Part shown: in pieces, positions 12,700 to 24,490 of the stretch
Layout: each line of letters opens with the position of its first letter
How positions within the stretch are numbered: the stretch's first letter is position 1
Source: Vicia villosa
Lineage: Eukaryota > Streptophyta > Magnoliopsida > Fabales > Fabaceae
Length of the DNA: 64,000 nt
NCBI RefSeq assembly: GCF_029867415.1
Contig: NW_026705147.1
Coordinates: 682,001-746,000, forward strand
Direction: 5' to 3'
Position numbers and translations under genes: made by a program
Notes under the pieces: generated by a model
Told to the model about the DNA's origin: nothing
The model's input: the letters and a program-made list of their open reading frames with translations, nothing else
Databases searched by the model: none

Positions 12700-13440
12700 A
12701 TATGGATTATCAAAAGACAATTTATTCCCGACTATTTTAATCTAATAATCAATGTTCAATCTAAATGTTATCCAGTTTAAGCGATTACATTGACATTAGA
12801 ATGCACTTTTGGAATCCATAGGTAATAGAGCAATGCATAGCCATATTTAATATTGCTGCTCTATACCATTCGTTGCGAATTGGCTGATGACATTCCATTT
12901 GGAGATAATGTACCATATAGACATCGAAGATCAAGCTGTCATTCCTGGAGACATTAGCAAACACACTCACTGAGGCAAATATTTTATTGCTGGAGGAATA
13001 GCATGAGCTACGTTCCTCTCAATCGTCTGAAGGTGGTCTTGTAAGTCCAGACTACATGTTCTTCTGTCATGTCATCAGTTATGATAATATGGAAGCAAGA
13101 TAGGCTAAGGGTTTTTTTCTGTGGTAATGGATTGAACATTGTGAAGGTAGCACCAAAAAGTGCTGTGAATTTCTATGCTTTTGTCTGTAAATTTCTAGAA
13201 GATTGGTAAATATACTATGCACAACTTGCAGCAGTTCCTCAAGCCGATTATGAATATTGTAGGTAACTGTTTCTAGGTAATTTGTAGTATAAATTCAGTG
13301 TAAGCTTTAAGTGATATGATCGAGTATATACTAAGGATATATAATCTTTTTGACTCAATTGTAGTTAGTTGTTGCTTATGACATTTTCTTGATATTAATC
13401 TTTTCACGTGTCAGTGCTTACACTTTTTATTTATTACAAA
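12700..13440. other. Spacer with an unidentified minus-strand coding-like fragment
   Basis: On the minus strand 12970-12785 reads as a 61-codon frame with balanced composition (MSVFANVSRNDSLIFDVYMV, later NEWYRAAILNMAMHCS). It looks protein-like, but I do not recognise the family and see no continuing exon. Given the captured fragments nearby it may be another one. Nothing else is recognised here. Confidence 0.25.
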
Positions 13441-13706
13441 CTAGCGTCTAGACGGGCACTCACGTGTCTGTCTGTCCACTTTTTCAATACGTGCCCGAGA
13501 AAATATAAGCAATATTTTGTATTTAAATTTAATTTAAAAAAATACATCATGTGGAAGTTAATAGTAGGGAGTTATGAGGAAGTTAATAATAGTAGTTTAA
13601 ATGAAAGTTATTACTTATTATGCAAATTACACAATAAAATAAGAGTAAAAATGATAGAAAAATGGGCTACACCAAAATAAAGTATTGCCTTTATATATGT
13701 TATTCA
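13441..13706 (-). mobile_element. Helitron 3' end, possibly a very short minus-strand Helitron
   Basis: On the minus strand a hairpin (GACAGACAC, 4-base loop, GTGCCCGTC; 7 of 9 pairs) is followed after about 6 bases by CTAG at 13441 and then T. That is the canonical Helitron terminus. The 5' end is uncertain: the minus strand at 13706 reads TGAATAACATATATAAAGGC, similar to Helitron 5' ends but lacking the usual TC. The end is better supported than the full extent. Confidence 0.45.
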
Positions 13707-14770
13707 TAATTTCTTCAACCTAATTTCTTAATCAAATTGTATGTTGAGATTCAGAGAAGCTTACAAATGGTTTCTTCAATCTATTTTCTTAATCAAATAA
13801 ATAAGTAAAAAATTAATAGACACTTTTAAATTTGAAATATATAAAAAAAATATATAAGTAAAAGAAAAATAACATAAAGTATAAATTAATTTTACTGTTA
13901 CATTTTATTTATAATAATTTAAATTAATTTATTATCTTATTTATATATTTTTAAATTAATTATAAATTCACTTATGATTTATATCAATTTATGATTTATT
14001 ATCTTTTCAAACTAATTTTATTATTTATTTTATTTAAATTCAAATTCAAATTATTCTGACATTTATTCAGCCCCATTTAATTTAGTCACTACAAATGAAA
14101 CTACAATCAACATGAAAAATCCAAAAGTCAAAAACTATTTACAATGCATCGCATTTATTATACATAGTTCACAATACATGCATTATTTTAACAAAAACTA
14201 TCCAAATTAATTTATTATTTAATATTTTATTATTTTTTGAAAATTAAGCCAATGAAAAATGTTTCATTTAATTTTATTTGAATAATTTTCTTATCATTTA
14301 AAACATGTTGTAACGCTTACATATTAATTAATTAACAAAAGGGATATTGTTGCTATAGAGGAAATGTGTAAAATTAATTATTATGGAGAATAATTCAACT
14401 TATTTTTCACGTGAGATAATGTAGTGCCTCGTTGAAATATATAATAACATTAATTTAATTTGCATAGAAAAACATCATAATGAAATGTTATTTTTACATA
14501 TTCATATTTTTCTCTAAAATTACAATATCTATCTACAAATTGTAACTAGTTATTAAAAATAGCAAATTAAATTGAAAAAAAATACAAAATTATTTATAAT
14601 TATCCTAACATGTTAAAATATTCAAAATATATTTTTATACATTTTTTATTTGGGTGAAAAATGATTAATCAACCAAGAATTATGAAAGAAACCAACAATT
14701 CTCAAAAGCAAGTCTGCCAAGGGGTGAGAAAGTAATAAGCTATGAACTGCATTAATACTGAGTGGCGCAT
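13707..14770. other. AT-rich spacer, nothing recognised
   Basis: Very AT-rich sequence with many short direct repeats of ATTTATTAT type. No gene, TIR or hairpin terminus could be supported. Confidence 0.5.
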
Positions 14771-14850
14771 TGGGCCTCAACCCAGGAGTGTGAAAATCAG
14801 ATTGGCGCTAGGCCCATACCATAAAATAGGAAAGGGATTAGGGTTTAAAA
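14771..14850 (+). promoter_or_regulatory. Housekeeping-type promoter: site II motifs plus telo-box
   Basis: TGGGCC (14771-14776) and GGCCCA (14811-14816), known as site II elements, lie just upstream of TTAGGGTTTA (14838-14847), whose complement is the plant telo-box AAACCCTAA. This combination is typical of promoters of ribosomal-protein and other translation genes in Arabidopsis and legumes. A C/T-rich leader follows, as expected for such genes. Confidence 0.6.
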
Positions 14851-14879
14851 AGTGTGACCATTGAGATGTTGGACGAGTC

Positions 14880-15404
14880 TCTTTCTCCCTCTCATACAGA
14901 CTCAGCAGCGGCGGCCTTCCACTGTCGTGAACCAAACCGGAGCGGCCTCATCTCTCATCTCCGAACTCAACTCTTCGATTAGCTATCCTCTCAGACGAAT
15001 CTCTCTCGATTAGCTTCTCAGACGAATCTCTCTCGGACGATTCAATCTCTCACTCGGTTCTCCTCTCGAATCTTAACAGAAATCGCGCAGGGGAGGCCAA
15101 TTTCACTTCAGGTATCAAAACACTACATCAATCTCCTTCTTTTTCGTTTCTTCTCTGAATTTTTGAATTCTTGTTGCGATACGTGAACGACCTTTGTCGT
15201 TGCTTTTGCAGTGAAGAAGATTGTTGTGAGATGTGAAGAATTTTGGTGAAGGATTCAAGAATTATCCGATGTGGATTTGATGTTCAGAGAGATTTTTCTG
15301 TGGCTTGTTGGTGAATGAAGAATCTGGAGGAGAAGTTGTTGGTAAATGAAGAATCTAGAGAATGAAGCTCTTCTCTGGGTTTTTCTGGCGTGATCGTGAA
15401 GAGT
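14880..15404 (+). other. Leader-like exon and intron without a recognised coding region
   Basis: A C/T-rich, GCGGCGG-containing leader runs to about 15110 and could be followed by an intron (donor ...CAG/GTATCA near 15110, acceptor TTTTGCAG near 15211). Downstream only short frames occur before the minisatellite begins, and no protein similarity is seen. It looks like the 5' end of a housekeeping gene whose body is missing or elsewhere. Confidence 0.4.
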
Positions 15405-16446
15405 TCCATAACCCGTTTTTTATAACCCGTTTTCAAAACCAGTTATCCAAACCGTTTCCATAACCCAGTTCTGAAACCAGATATCCAAACCGTTTCCATA
15501 ACCCGGTTTGCAACCAGATATCCAAACCGTTTCCATAACCCAGTTCTGAAACCAGATATCCAAACCGTTTCCATAACCCGGTTCTGAAACCAGATATCTA
15601 AACCGTTTCCATAACCCAGTTCTGAAACCAGATATCTAAACCGTTTCCATAACCCAGTTCTGAAACCAGATATCCAAACCGTTTCCATAACCCGGTTTGC
15701 AACCAGATATCCAAACCGTACCCATAACCCGGTTTTGAAACCAGTTACCCGATTTCAAGACCTGATATCCAAACTGTTTTTAGAACCCGGTTTTGAAACC
15801 AGTTACCCGATTTCAAAACCAGATATCCAAACCGTTTTTAGAACCCGGTTTTGACCAGATATCCAAACCTTTTTAACAACCCGGTTTTGACCAGTTACCC
15901 GAACCGTTTTTTAGAACCCCGTTTTATAACCAGTTACCCGAACTGTTTTTTAGAAACCGGTTTTAAAAGCCAGTTACCCGAACCGTTTCTTAACCCAGTT
16001 TTGCAGTCACCCCAACCTTTTCATAACCTGGTTTTCAAACCAGATATCCAAACCTTTTCATAACCTGGTTTTCAAACCAGATATCCGAACTATTTCTTAA
16101 CACCCGAACCTTTTCATAACCCGGTTTTCGAACCAGATATCCGAACTTTTTCTTAACCCGATTTCCAAAATAGTTACCCGAACCGTTTCTTAACCCGGTT
16201 TTCAAACCAGATATCCAAACTGCTTCTTGACCCGGTTTTGAAGCCAGATACCCGAACCCTTTCATAATCCGGTTTTCAAACCAGTTACCCGAATGTAACC
16301 CGGTTTTCAAACCAGATATTCGAACCGTTTCATAACCCTGTTTTCAAACTAGATATCCAAACCTTTCATAATCCGTTTCTGAACCAGTTTTGACCAGTTA
16401 TTTGAAAGTTGTTTTTAAACCAGTTATTTGAAACCCTACCGGTTAT
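15405..16446. repeat. 38-bp minisatellite array, about 1 kb
   Basis: Units of the form CCGTTTCCATAACCC, GTTCTGAAACCAGATATCCAAA repeat about 26 times, homogeneous at 15430-15720 and increasingly diverged, with indels, after that. The period of 38 is not a multiple of 3, so every frame is read in turn and stays largely open; the open frames at 15443-15688 (-), 15851-16063 (+) and 16035-16310 (-) are by-products. Confidence 0.93.
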
Positions 16447-17893
16447 TAAACTTTTTTCTTTTGATTTATTTAGGAAGTTTTTAGGAAGTTATAATCGTAT
16501 CAAAATTAATTGTTTTGAGTATTTATTGCTGATTAATTTAAGTTTTCAATAGTTTTAAATGTCTCTTTAAAATTTCTAAAACTATTGTTGTATGGATTAT
16601 ATAATTAATGATTAATATTTTTCATAATTTACCTCTTATTTTATTTTGAATTTTCTACTAAAATCTACTTTTATATTTTCTAATAATTTAGGAAGCTTTC
16701 AATAGTCCTAAATGTTCTGTTATTGTATTTTTATTTATGATTACAATTCAATTTTTATAGATTCACATTAAAACTATCATATATTAATCAAAATCTTTAA
16801 TATAATCATATATGAATCAATTTTTTTTATAAAATTAAATATTCATATATTATTTTTGTATAAAAACAATTAATGTGATTATATATTAATCAAAAGCATT
16901 TGTATCTACAGTTTTTTAATCTATAAAAAACATATAATTATTTATTAGTTATAAATGTTAATATATAACATACTCCTAGTGAAGAAATTATAAAAACTAA
17001 GTACTCCTAGTGAAAAAATTTTACTAGTGGTTTAAATTAAAATAATTGTATATTAATCGATAAAATATTCATGACTAACATATATAAATTATTTCGAATC
17101 AATTATTATTATTAGTAATATTATTATTATTATTTTAAAAAATAATCAAATATTTCATTTCTTAAGTAACAAATATTAATAAAGTAGATGGTGATGAATT
17201 AAAATATTAGATATTTTTGAAAGTAATAATAATCTGTTAAAATTAATTTATTTCAATCTAAAAAAATTTACTTCTAATATAATATAAATATATTGAATTT
17301 ATTTAAAACATAAATATTAATATAATTATATATTAGTTAAAACTACCATTAAAATCATATTAATAAACATATTATTTTATTTAGTCATTATAATATTTTC
17401 AATAGGCAACAACTATTGTTATATATTAATGTTTAGAATTAATAAATAATTATATGATTTTTTTGGATCTGAAACTATAGACATGAATGCTTTTGATTAA
17501 TATATAACCATGCTAATTGTTTTTACACAAAAATAATATATGAATATTTTAATTTTATTAATAATTTTGATTCAAATTTGATTATATTAACGATTTGATT
17601 AATATATGATGATTTTAATTATTAGTAAATATTTAAGTTTTATTAATTAAATTACAAATATCATATATAAAAATTATTTTTAATTGATTATTATTATTAT
17701 TTTCAAAAAGTATCAAATATTTTGTTTTTTAAAATATAATGTGAATTGGTTTTGGTGATGATTATTAAAGAGGATTATAGAATGAGATTTCAATCTAATC
17801 CATTAATTTTACTGAATTTAAATTTAATGATTAAGATTAATTGTTCTCATTTCTCATAATTATCAAGTGTTCTCACTTGAGTCTGATTTTATA
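16447..17893. other. AT-rich spacer with a long imperfect inverted repeat
   Basis: No gene is seen. Positions of about 16767-16971 and 17417-17619 are inverted copies of one another with scattered mismatches (for example ATATTAATCAAAAGCATT on the left arm against its complement on the right). The arms are about 200 bp and the spacer about 445 bp. No transposon ends were identified at the outer borders. Confidence 0.65.
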
Positions 17894-18689
17894 TCATACA
17901 ATATAATAAAGCAAGATGAGTTCTTTGGCAAGTTTGCCAAGTGTCATCTTCTTAGAAGTCTTACTATTTAAAAACTTGCTATTAATAGTAATTTTACTAT
18001 AATTAACTTTAATTATTATATTCTTATTTAATTAATTATTTCACTAATTTCTAACCACTATTTTTTATTATTTATTATTGATGATCTAGCTGATTCAAAA
18101 CATTTATTGGAAAGAGCATAAATCTAATTTAAAAAAATCTACTCACAATATAAAAAAACTAATGACTCTGTTAATTACATTTTAATCGGAAGCTAATCTC
18201 AAAATCAATCTTAATTTGTGGGCATAATGGTCCTTACAATTTTATTATTCATAAGTAATTATTTACATTTACATTAATCTATTTAATCTATTTAAAATCT
18301 ATTTAATATATTCAATCAATTCAATGCTATCAGATGGAATACTTGGGTATTCGTGGGATATTATCATTTATGGCTTTGGTGTTTTAGTCACATTTGTTTA
18401 GTCATATTTGTTGGCTTTTCAGTTTTTCTCACACTTTAAAATCATGACCTTTTAGATTGTTACATATGCCAATACAAACCAAACTCTAGCCGCCTAGCCT
18501 CCAAAGTGTCTCGGTTTCATCCTTCTATATCATTTAAACCATTAAAATCTTTTAATTATTACAGTACCATTTAGCATAGAAACTTAAGATATGGATTAAA
18601 TAAATCATCTTTACGTGTTCCAAAACATAATCTCTACATTCCAACATTTTAAAATAAATAGTAAGCAACAATTACACAATCTCTTTAAG

Positions 18690-19191
18690 ATGGCTTTCTC
18701 ATACTATAAAATTCACGGTCCCTATAAAATCATCGTTAACCCAGAGATTGAGAAAGGTTCGAAGGTTATCGCTGAAGTTATCGCTGAAGAATCTATTTGT
18801 AGGATCAATCGCAATCGCAACTTTCATCCCTATCAGAACCGTCGAAAACCCTTTGGTGAAATCCACCTCAAAGTTAGTTGATTAATTTATCTATTTTGGT
18901 TGAATCATAATTCAAAGTTATTTAGATTTAGAATCTGATTTTAATTTTGATTGTGTTTTTCAGTGTTCACAGGAATGAACAGGCTCCACTTGAGAGCATA
19001 GTCACGAGAAGATCGTGTGGCGTGGATGGAAGCTTTGCAAGTGGTGAAAGATATGTTTCCTTAAATTTTCAACAGTGAATTGATTGCTCTGGGGGACAAC
19101 ATAACAATTTCAACGGAGAAATCGGCTTCTGGAAGAGGGAGTGGGTGAAGCAGCTATTCAAGCCAGTGAACAAATTATGAGAAATGAATTG
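18690..19191 (+). pseudogene. Oxysterol-binding protein-related (ORP) fragment captured by the Helitron
   Basis: Two exons of a plant ORP gene (sterol/phospholipid transfer family with an N-terminal PH domain). Exon 1 (18690-18872) gives [20 protein letters not shown] and, at its end, [11 protein letters not shown], the first half of the PH domain. After an intron, exon 2 (18964-19191) gives SREDRVAWMEALQVVKDMFP, the end of the PH domain, then TISTEK and, in another frame, GEAAIQ...SEQIMRNEL. There are in-frame stops after LHLRA and after DMFP and a frameshift near 19120. The donor at 19192 (TTG/GTAATC) is kept. The lipid-binding domain is absent. Splice sites are preserved, so capture was at the DNA level. 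Confidence 0.8.
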
Positions 19192-21620
19192 GTAATCGTG
19201 TGTTGCTTTATGTTTATTGTTTTTATTATGAATTTTAGGGTTACATGTTACATGGTATAGTTGTTTGGTTTGTGTTTCTTTTATATGTTTAGAATCACTT
19301 TGGATGCTAATTGGAGCCGAAATCTTGATGCAGTTGACAATGCTAAAAAGCATAAATTTTGACCCAGTTGATGATGCTAAAGAGCAGAATTCTTTTTTTT
19401 ATTATAACTTTTATGTTAAAGCTCGGGATGCTACTGCAGCAGATTCAAAATTGTTAGTGATTTTGAAATCCTAGGCATTAGTGTCAAAAGAGAAATTTTT
19501 TAGACGTTACTCAGTACATTTTTTCTGTGGAATTGCCTTCTAGGAGGTTAAGTTTGCATGGCTCATAATCTTTTGGAATTCATTAAATTACTCCTACGAA
19601 TTTGGATGTATAAATAAAAGCTCTAAATGATTAATTAAAATCCAAAAAACTACAAAATAATAATGAGATTTCTGCTCAGTATTTATTCATTTTATTTAAA
19701 TTTATTTCTGCAGGTCAATGGTGACTATTAGTTTCATCCAGAATTCCAGATCCTGAAGTTGGCCTAACACAATTATGGGTAGAAATATCTTCTAGGTGAC
19801 TATTAGTTTCAATCGAATCCAGTTGGCCTAACACAATTATGGGGTAGAAATATCTTCTAAGTAATGTTTCATTATATGAATTCTTGCAGTTGGCCAAATT
19901 TGAAAACTACTGGTATATTAATGTTCTTTTGTCTTTGTTTGAAAACTACTGGTATATTAATGTTCTTTTGTCTTTGTTCAGCGCAAGTGCAGTTTTACTT
20001 ATGTTTCCAATACATTTCAAATTAATAAAATATAATTGTCTAGAATTTCACTCTATTTTTTTATTTACTTCCTAAAAAAAATATATAAATAATAAATAGT
20101 ATTTAATTGTATAAAAAATATTCCTTATATAATATTTTTTGTATTAGTATATAATAATTCAATACTAATGAATAAATTCAAAGACGGATTATTTCACGGT
20201 TTTGTTAAAAAAATAATATATATGGTTAAAATTATTTAGTTCAAATACTTATTAACATAATTTTTATGTCACCCAATTAAAAAATTTTCTCTTAACCTAA
20301 TATTTAGAGATAAAATGATAACATTTGTACTAGATATTTATATAATATTTGTTTCAACAAAAAAACATGAGACAATTATTATTTATTTAATGTATTTTAT
20401 TATATATTAAATATTCATAAGAAAGATGGATAAATTCATACTATATTTACTTCAATTGAATATATATTAGAAATCATAAATTTAATGACTTTAAATTCCT
20501 ATATTCCTATAGCATATAACTTCTAAATTAGTACTAAAATATTACTACTCAAATTTAATAAACATCATTCATAATGAAAAAGCAAAATGAGGAAATGGGC
20601 AAGTCTGACCAATTTAGAAGGATTCTTGATACACTGAAAAAATTGTGTGCTTGGACCATTAGGAATGTAAACCGTTATTTTTCTTTCCACTACATTGAAA
20701 AACAAGCTTTCCTTTGCTCTCTAAGTTTACCTTTTCACCTTCACACCTTGGTTTTGTAGCAGTTTAATTCATACGATTTTCAATCACGGATTCATGGAAT
20801 CATCCATGTATTTCAAACAGTCTGTTATTCAATTTGAAGTTCTTCTCATCAATGTTTTCTCTTTCCCAGATAATACAATCATTAAGATTTGTAGTTGTTT
20901 TAATTAAAAATTGAAGTCATGTAGGGCTCTCTTTTAAGTTTTGGTAAATTTTTAATTTTTTCTAGATTTAATTTTGTTTTTCTTTTTTTGTTTTATTTTA
21001 ATTTTATTTTTATTTAGTTGTAGATATTCATTAATTAAATAATAATCAGTCAAGATAATTCTTTTTTACCATAGACGGTTGTTTGTTCCTTTTTTGATTA
21101 AGTTTGTTTGTCATTACTTTGAAATAAAATAAAAATTAAATTCTTTTTAGATTATTTGCTGTTTTTATTAAATAAAATTTTAAAAAAATTTAGTTAAAAA
21201 AATGTTTAAAAAAGATTTAAAGGAATGGGGGCGCTCCTTCCCCTTTTGTAGGATAGTTTCTATTTATTTTATTTATTTGTTATTTATTTAATTTAATTTT
21301 TCTAATAAATTTTAATTATTGATTAATAAATAAATATAATAGCTTTGAATTTTCGTCTTTTGTTTTCTTTTAAAAAATAATAAAATAATAATAAAACTTT
21401 TTAGAACTCTGAGTGCCTTTTTCCCTTTTGGTCTTTTGATTTATAAATTAGAAATGCCTAAATTATTTTATAATTTACAATAAATTTAGTTAAATATTTT
21501 TTTTATGTATACTATTAATAACAATAATATTTTATCTATACAATAGTAATCTTACTGTAAATAAAATTTATAAAATTATAAGTATTTTTAAAATATTTTT
21601 TTTACTTAAAAAATCGTTTA
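19192..21620. other. Helitron interior, no gene recognised
   Basis: Two tandem duplications are visible: a roughly 85-bp unit around 19722-19862 (GTGACTATTAGTTTCA repeated) and a 39-bp unit around 19900-19978 (TTTGAAAACTACTGGTATAT repeated). The frames at 19265-19474, 19884-20075 and 20574-20759 are unsupported. The remainder is AT-rich. Confidence 0.5.
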
Positions 21621-21649
21621 ACCCGTGCCTCGCACGGGTCTAAGTACTA

Positions 21650-21650
<1 letters not shown>

Positions 21651-21694
<44 letters not shown>
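21651..21694. repeat. TA microsatellite abutting the Helitron 3' end
   Basis: About 21 TA units start directly after CTAG. This fits the preference of Helitrons for AT dinucleotide targets. Confidence 0.95.
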
Positions 21695-21697
<3 letters not shown>

Positions 21698-21904
21698 TTA
21701 GACAACTTTAATATAATTTACTTTAATTATTAAAATTATATCAAATCAACAAAAAAAAAAAATAGACTTACTCATCATATATTAGGTGAGTTTTTTTTAG
21801 TAATTATTACAATTTTTAAAATTTTGTAACAGCATAAATTATTAATTATAATTATATTTGTAATAATGAGGCAGAATAATTATTTAAATTTTCAATACAA
21901 ACTA

Positions 21905-22048
21905 CTCCCTCCGTCCCAAATTATAACAGAAATTCACTTTTTAGATTCATTGAATAATTAATATATCTGGTCTATATATGGACCAGATACATTAATTATT
22001 CAATGAATCAAAAGAGTAAATTTCTCTTATAATTTGGGACAGAGGAAG
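21905..22048. mobile_element. Stowaway-like MITE, 144 bp
   Basis: Terminal inverted repeats CTCCCTCCGTCCCAAATTAT on the left and a diverged complement (ATAATTTGGGACAGAGGAAG) on the right are flanked by TA on both sides, as for Tc1/mariner-derived Stowaway MITEs. The interior is itself a near-perfect palindrome, so the whole element can fold into one hairpin. Confidence 0.9.
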
Positions 22049-22589
22049 TATTTAATAAAATGAGATTTACTCAACATGTGAAATTGGGTCAAACCATAAT
22101 TAACACCTTTAATATAACGGTGAAATTGGGTCAATTAAGTAGTTTGGTCAATTAAGAATGACTTTTTCTAAATTTATTTAAAAGTATAATGGATGGAAAA
22201 ATCCTATCATATATGAAAAAAATACTTAACTCTTTTTAATTTGATATGACTTATTTTTATTTTAAATCTAATAAATAAAAGTAAATATTTATTTAATATT
22301 ATACTTGGCTTACGATTAATGTTAAAAAATTATTTTTTAAATATGATTTTCTTTTTATCATTCAAAATTTTTGTGGCTGTTGTTCATAAATTTATTTGAG
22401 TTTTTTTAAAAAAAAAAATATACGTAATATATTTAATAAATTAAAAATATTGCTAAAAATTAATAAATTATATTAAAATTTTAATTTATCAAAAAAATAT
22501 TAGTGTTTTATTAATGATAAAATGTTAGCAATTATACTAAAAAATGCTATAAAAATTAAAAAATTGATAAAAGAACATGGGAAAATATG
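22049..22589. other. AT-rich spacer, nothing recognised
   Basis: Contains a short repeated phrase GTGAAATTGGGTCAA (about 22078 and 22121). No gene or transposon end is seen. Confidence 0.5.
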
Positions 22590-22597
22590 GTATAAAT

Positions 22598-23298
22598 TAG
22601 GGGCGTACATGGGTTGGGTCAACCCACAAAATCCGGTGAAACCCACCCAAAAAAATCCACAAAAGTGGGTTGGGTCGGGTAATTGGGTGGATATGGGTTT
22701 CAAAACTAAAAAACCCATTAAAAAATTGGGTTTCGGGTAAAACCCAACCCAAACCCAAAAGACCCATTGACCCACTAATCAAATATTTATTATTACAATT
22801 TTAATAATTTTGATGAATATTAACTTAGAAATTGTAATTTTAGTCTCTAAACATTTACTATTTTAGTGAACCATGACTTTAACTAATTTTGAATGTTTCA
22901 CTTTTTGGTTATTTTAATTCTAATACAATTTTATGTCATGCAACTTTAATTTGTTGTTAGTATTTTATGATAATTTTTATTAGTTAATATTATCATTTAT
23001 TATTATATAATGCTAAAATATAGTAAAAATAGATTATCTAATTTTTTTAAGAAGATATAAATTTTGAGTAATTTTTATGAAAAAAACATGATGACTCATC
23101 ATTTAATTTAACAAGCAAAGAAATTATTTGGACAACCCACTACCCAACCCAACCCAACCCGAAAATTAGTGGGTTTGCCCAAACCGACCCATTGATGTAA
23201 CGGGTGGTTAATTTACCTCACCCAAACCGGTGTGTCTAATATGGGTTGGGTCTTGGGTTTGGCCAAACCCAATCCAAACCGGCCCATGTACACCCCTA
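22598..23298. mobile_element. hAT-type MITE, 701 bp, with 8-bp target duplication
   Basis: Ends TAGGGGCGTACATGGG and the complement of TAGGGGTGTACATGGG (one mismatch) are flanked by perfect 8-bp repeats GTATAAAT (22590-22597 and 23299-23306). Both subterminal regions are rich in GGGTTGGGT and ACCCAACCC. It is non-coding and similar in design to the MITE at 12194 but a separate family. Confidence 0.92.
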
Positions 23299-23409
23299 GT
23301 ATAAATATACATAAGTTTTTTATGAAAAAGATAAATTTATTAGTATCTCTAAATTTCTACAATTATTTATTATTATTTTATTTAATTAGTGCAGATAAAT
23401 TTTATTTAA

Positions 23410-23764
23410 CTATCACCATTGCGAACGCACAGGTAGATGACTAATTTTTTTATTGAAATATACATTTTTGTTGAGTCGACACTAATTAATTTGTTAAAAT
23501 ATATTTATTTATTATTTATAACGATATTGTGTGTCCTATGCGAACGCACTGGTAGATAATCGATTTTATATACAAATACTACATCATATAATTATATACA
23601 ACTTGATAAATTAAATTAATATTCATATGACAATCATTATTGGAACATTTTTTCCCAATTCATATATATTTTTATATACATTTCATAATAATAACTATAT
23701 AATATTTATTTAATATTTATATTGACTTTGCGCGACCCGTGCGAACGCACGAGTCCTTTACTAA
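23410..23764 (+). repeat. Three Helitron-like 3' ends in series
   Basis: The motif TGCGAACGCAC with an ACC...GGT stem remnant occurs at about 23420, 23539 and 23740. The last copy forms a good hairpin (ACCCGTGC-GAAC-GCACGAGT approximately) followed by CTTTACTAA and T, a Helitron terminus of CTAA type at 23764. The first also ends CTAA (23441-23444), while the middle one is decayed. No matching 5' end was found. Confidence 0.5.
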
Positions 23765-23994
23765 TTGAAGATTTAAAATATAAATTTAGGCCGACCACTA
23801 GGCCACTTTTTTCCTTTTGATTTATTTTCTCTTATATATTACACAAGGAAATTTACTATATTTAAAACAAACACATTTCAAATACACTTATCTTTGATTA
23901 TAACTTGCTTCCAGCTTTACTTCACAGCTCAAACTAGACATCAAATGTCGGAATGGCCGATAACGGCTAGTCCACAGCTGGTAACGGTATTTTG

Positions 23995-24290
23995 ATTTTC
24001 TCCACCTTCGTCCGCTCCCTACCTCTGCCTTCGTTCTCGTTTTCTTTTCTCCTCCCTCACCATGGAAACTTCTCTTCTATTCCCTGAAACCCTCATTTCT
24101 TCACCTTCAATTTCTGAAACCATTCCCGTGCTAAAAAACAATGTTGTATTGAAAACCTTTGCCAATGTTGTCTCTGACAACGTCCGAGACATCCCCCTAA
24201 GCCAATTCCCTCAAGCCTGTGGATGCAATTATTTTGAGGGATGTAAAAATGATGAAGTGTTTCCAAAAACACAACAATAAACATTTTTAA
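23995..24290 (+). pseudogene. Possible LINE ORF1-like (DUF4283-type) 5' fragment
   Basis: A C/T-rich leader is followed by ATG at 24062 and a 72-codon frame containing NNVVLKTFANVVSDNVRDIP and LSQFPQACGCN. This resembles the start of legume DUF4283/zinc-knuckle proteins encoded by LINEs (a FA..V......DIPLSQLP pattern). The similarity stops abruptly near 24230, so at best it is a truncated fragment. The family call is tentative. Confidence 0.35.
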
Positions 24291-24490
24291 ATGATTAAAA
24301 TTAGAGAAAAATGAGGCAGATATCACCCAAAAGGACCAAATTGTTACAAAAAAAACTTAAAGGATCAAACTGTTACAATTAAATAAATTAAAGGACATTG
24401 GGAGTAATTTAAACTTTAAAATAACTAAGAGAAGTTTTTTTATAAAAATGATTTTTTTAGTTGTTACACAGAGCAATTCTTACATGGATA

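Larger units (their letters stand above)
17894..21650 (+). mobile_element. Non-autonomous Helitron (3.76 kb) carrying a host gene fragment
   Basis: The 3' end is textbook: hairpin ACCCGTGC-CTC-GCACGGGT at 21621-21639, then after 7 bases CTAG at 21647-21650, followed by T. The 5' end is TCATACAATATAATAAAGC at 17894, preceded by A, so the element sits between A and T as Helitrons do. It has no Rep/helicase. It carries exons of an ORP gene in its own orientation and small tandem duplications; the rest is AT-rich. The 3' end is firm, the 5' end probable. Confidence 0.75.

Noticed and set aside
15443..16310. Repeat protein frames such as METVWISGFRTGLW
   Set aside because: By-products of the 38-bp minisatellite; no start context or similarity.
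16980..17030. Possible CACTA transposon end (TTTTACTAGTGG)
   Set aside because: No matching CACTA terminus or 3-bp target duplication found on the left side.
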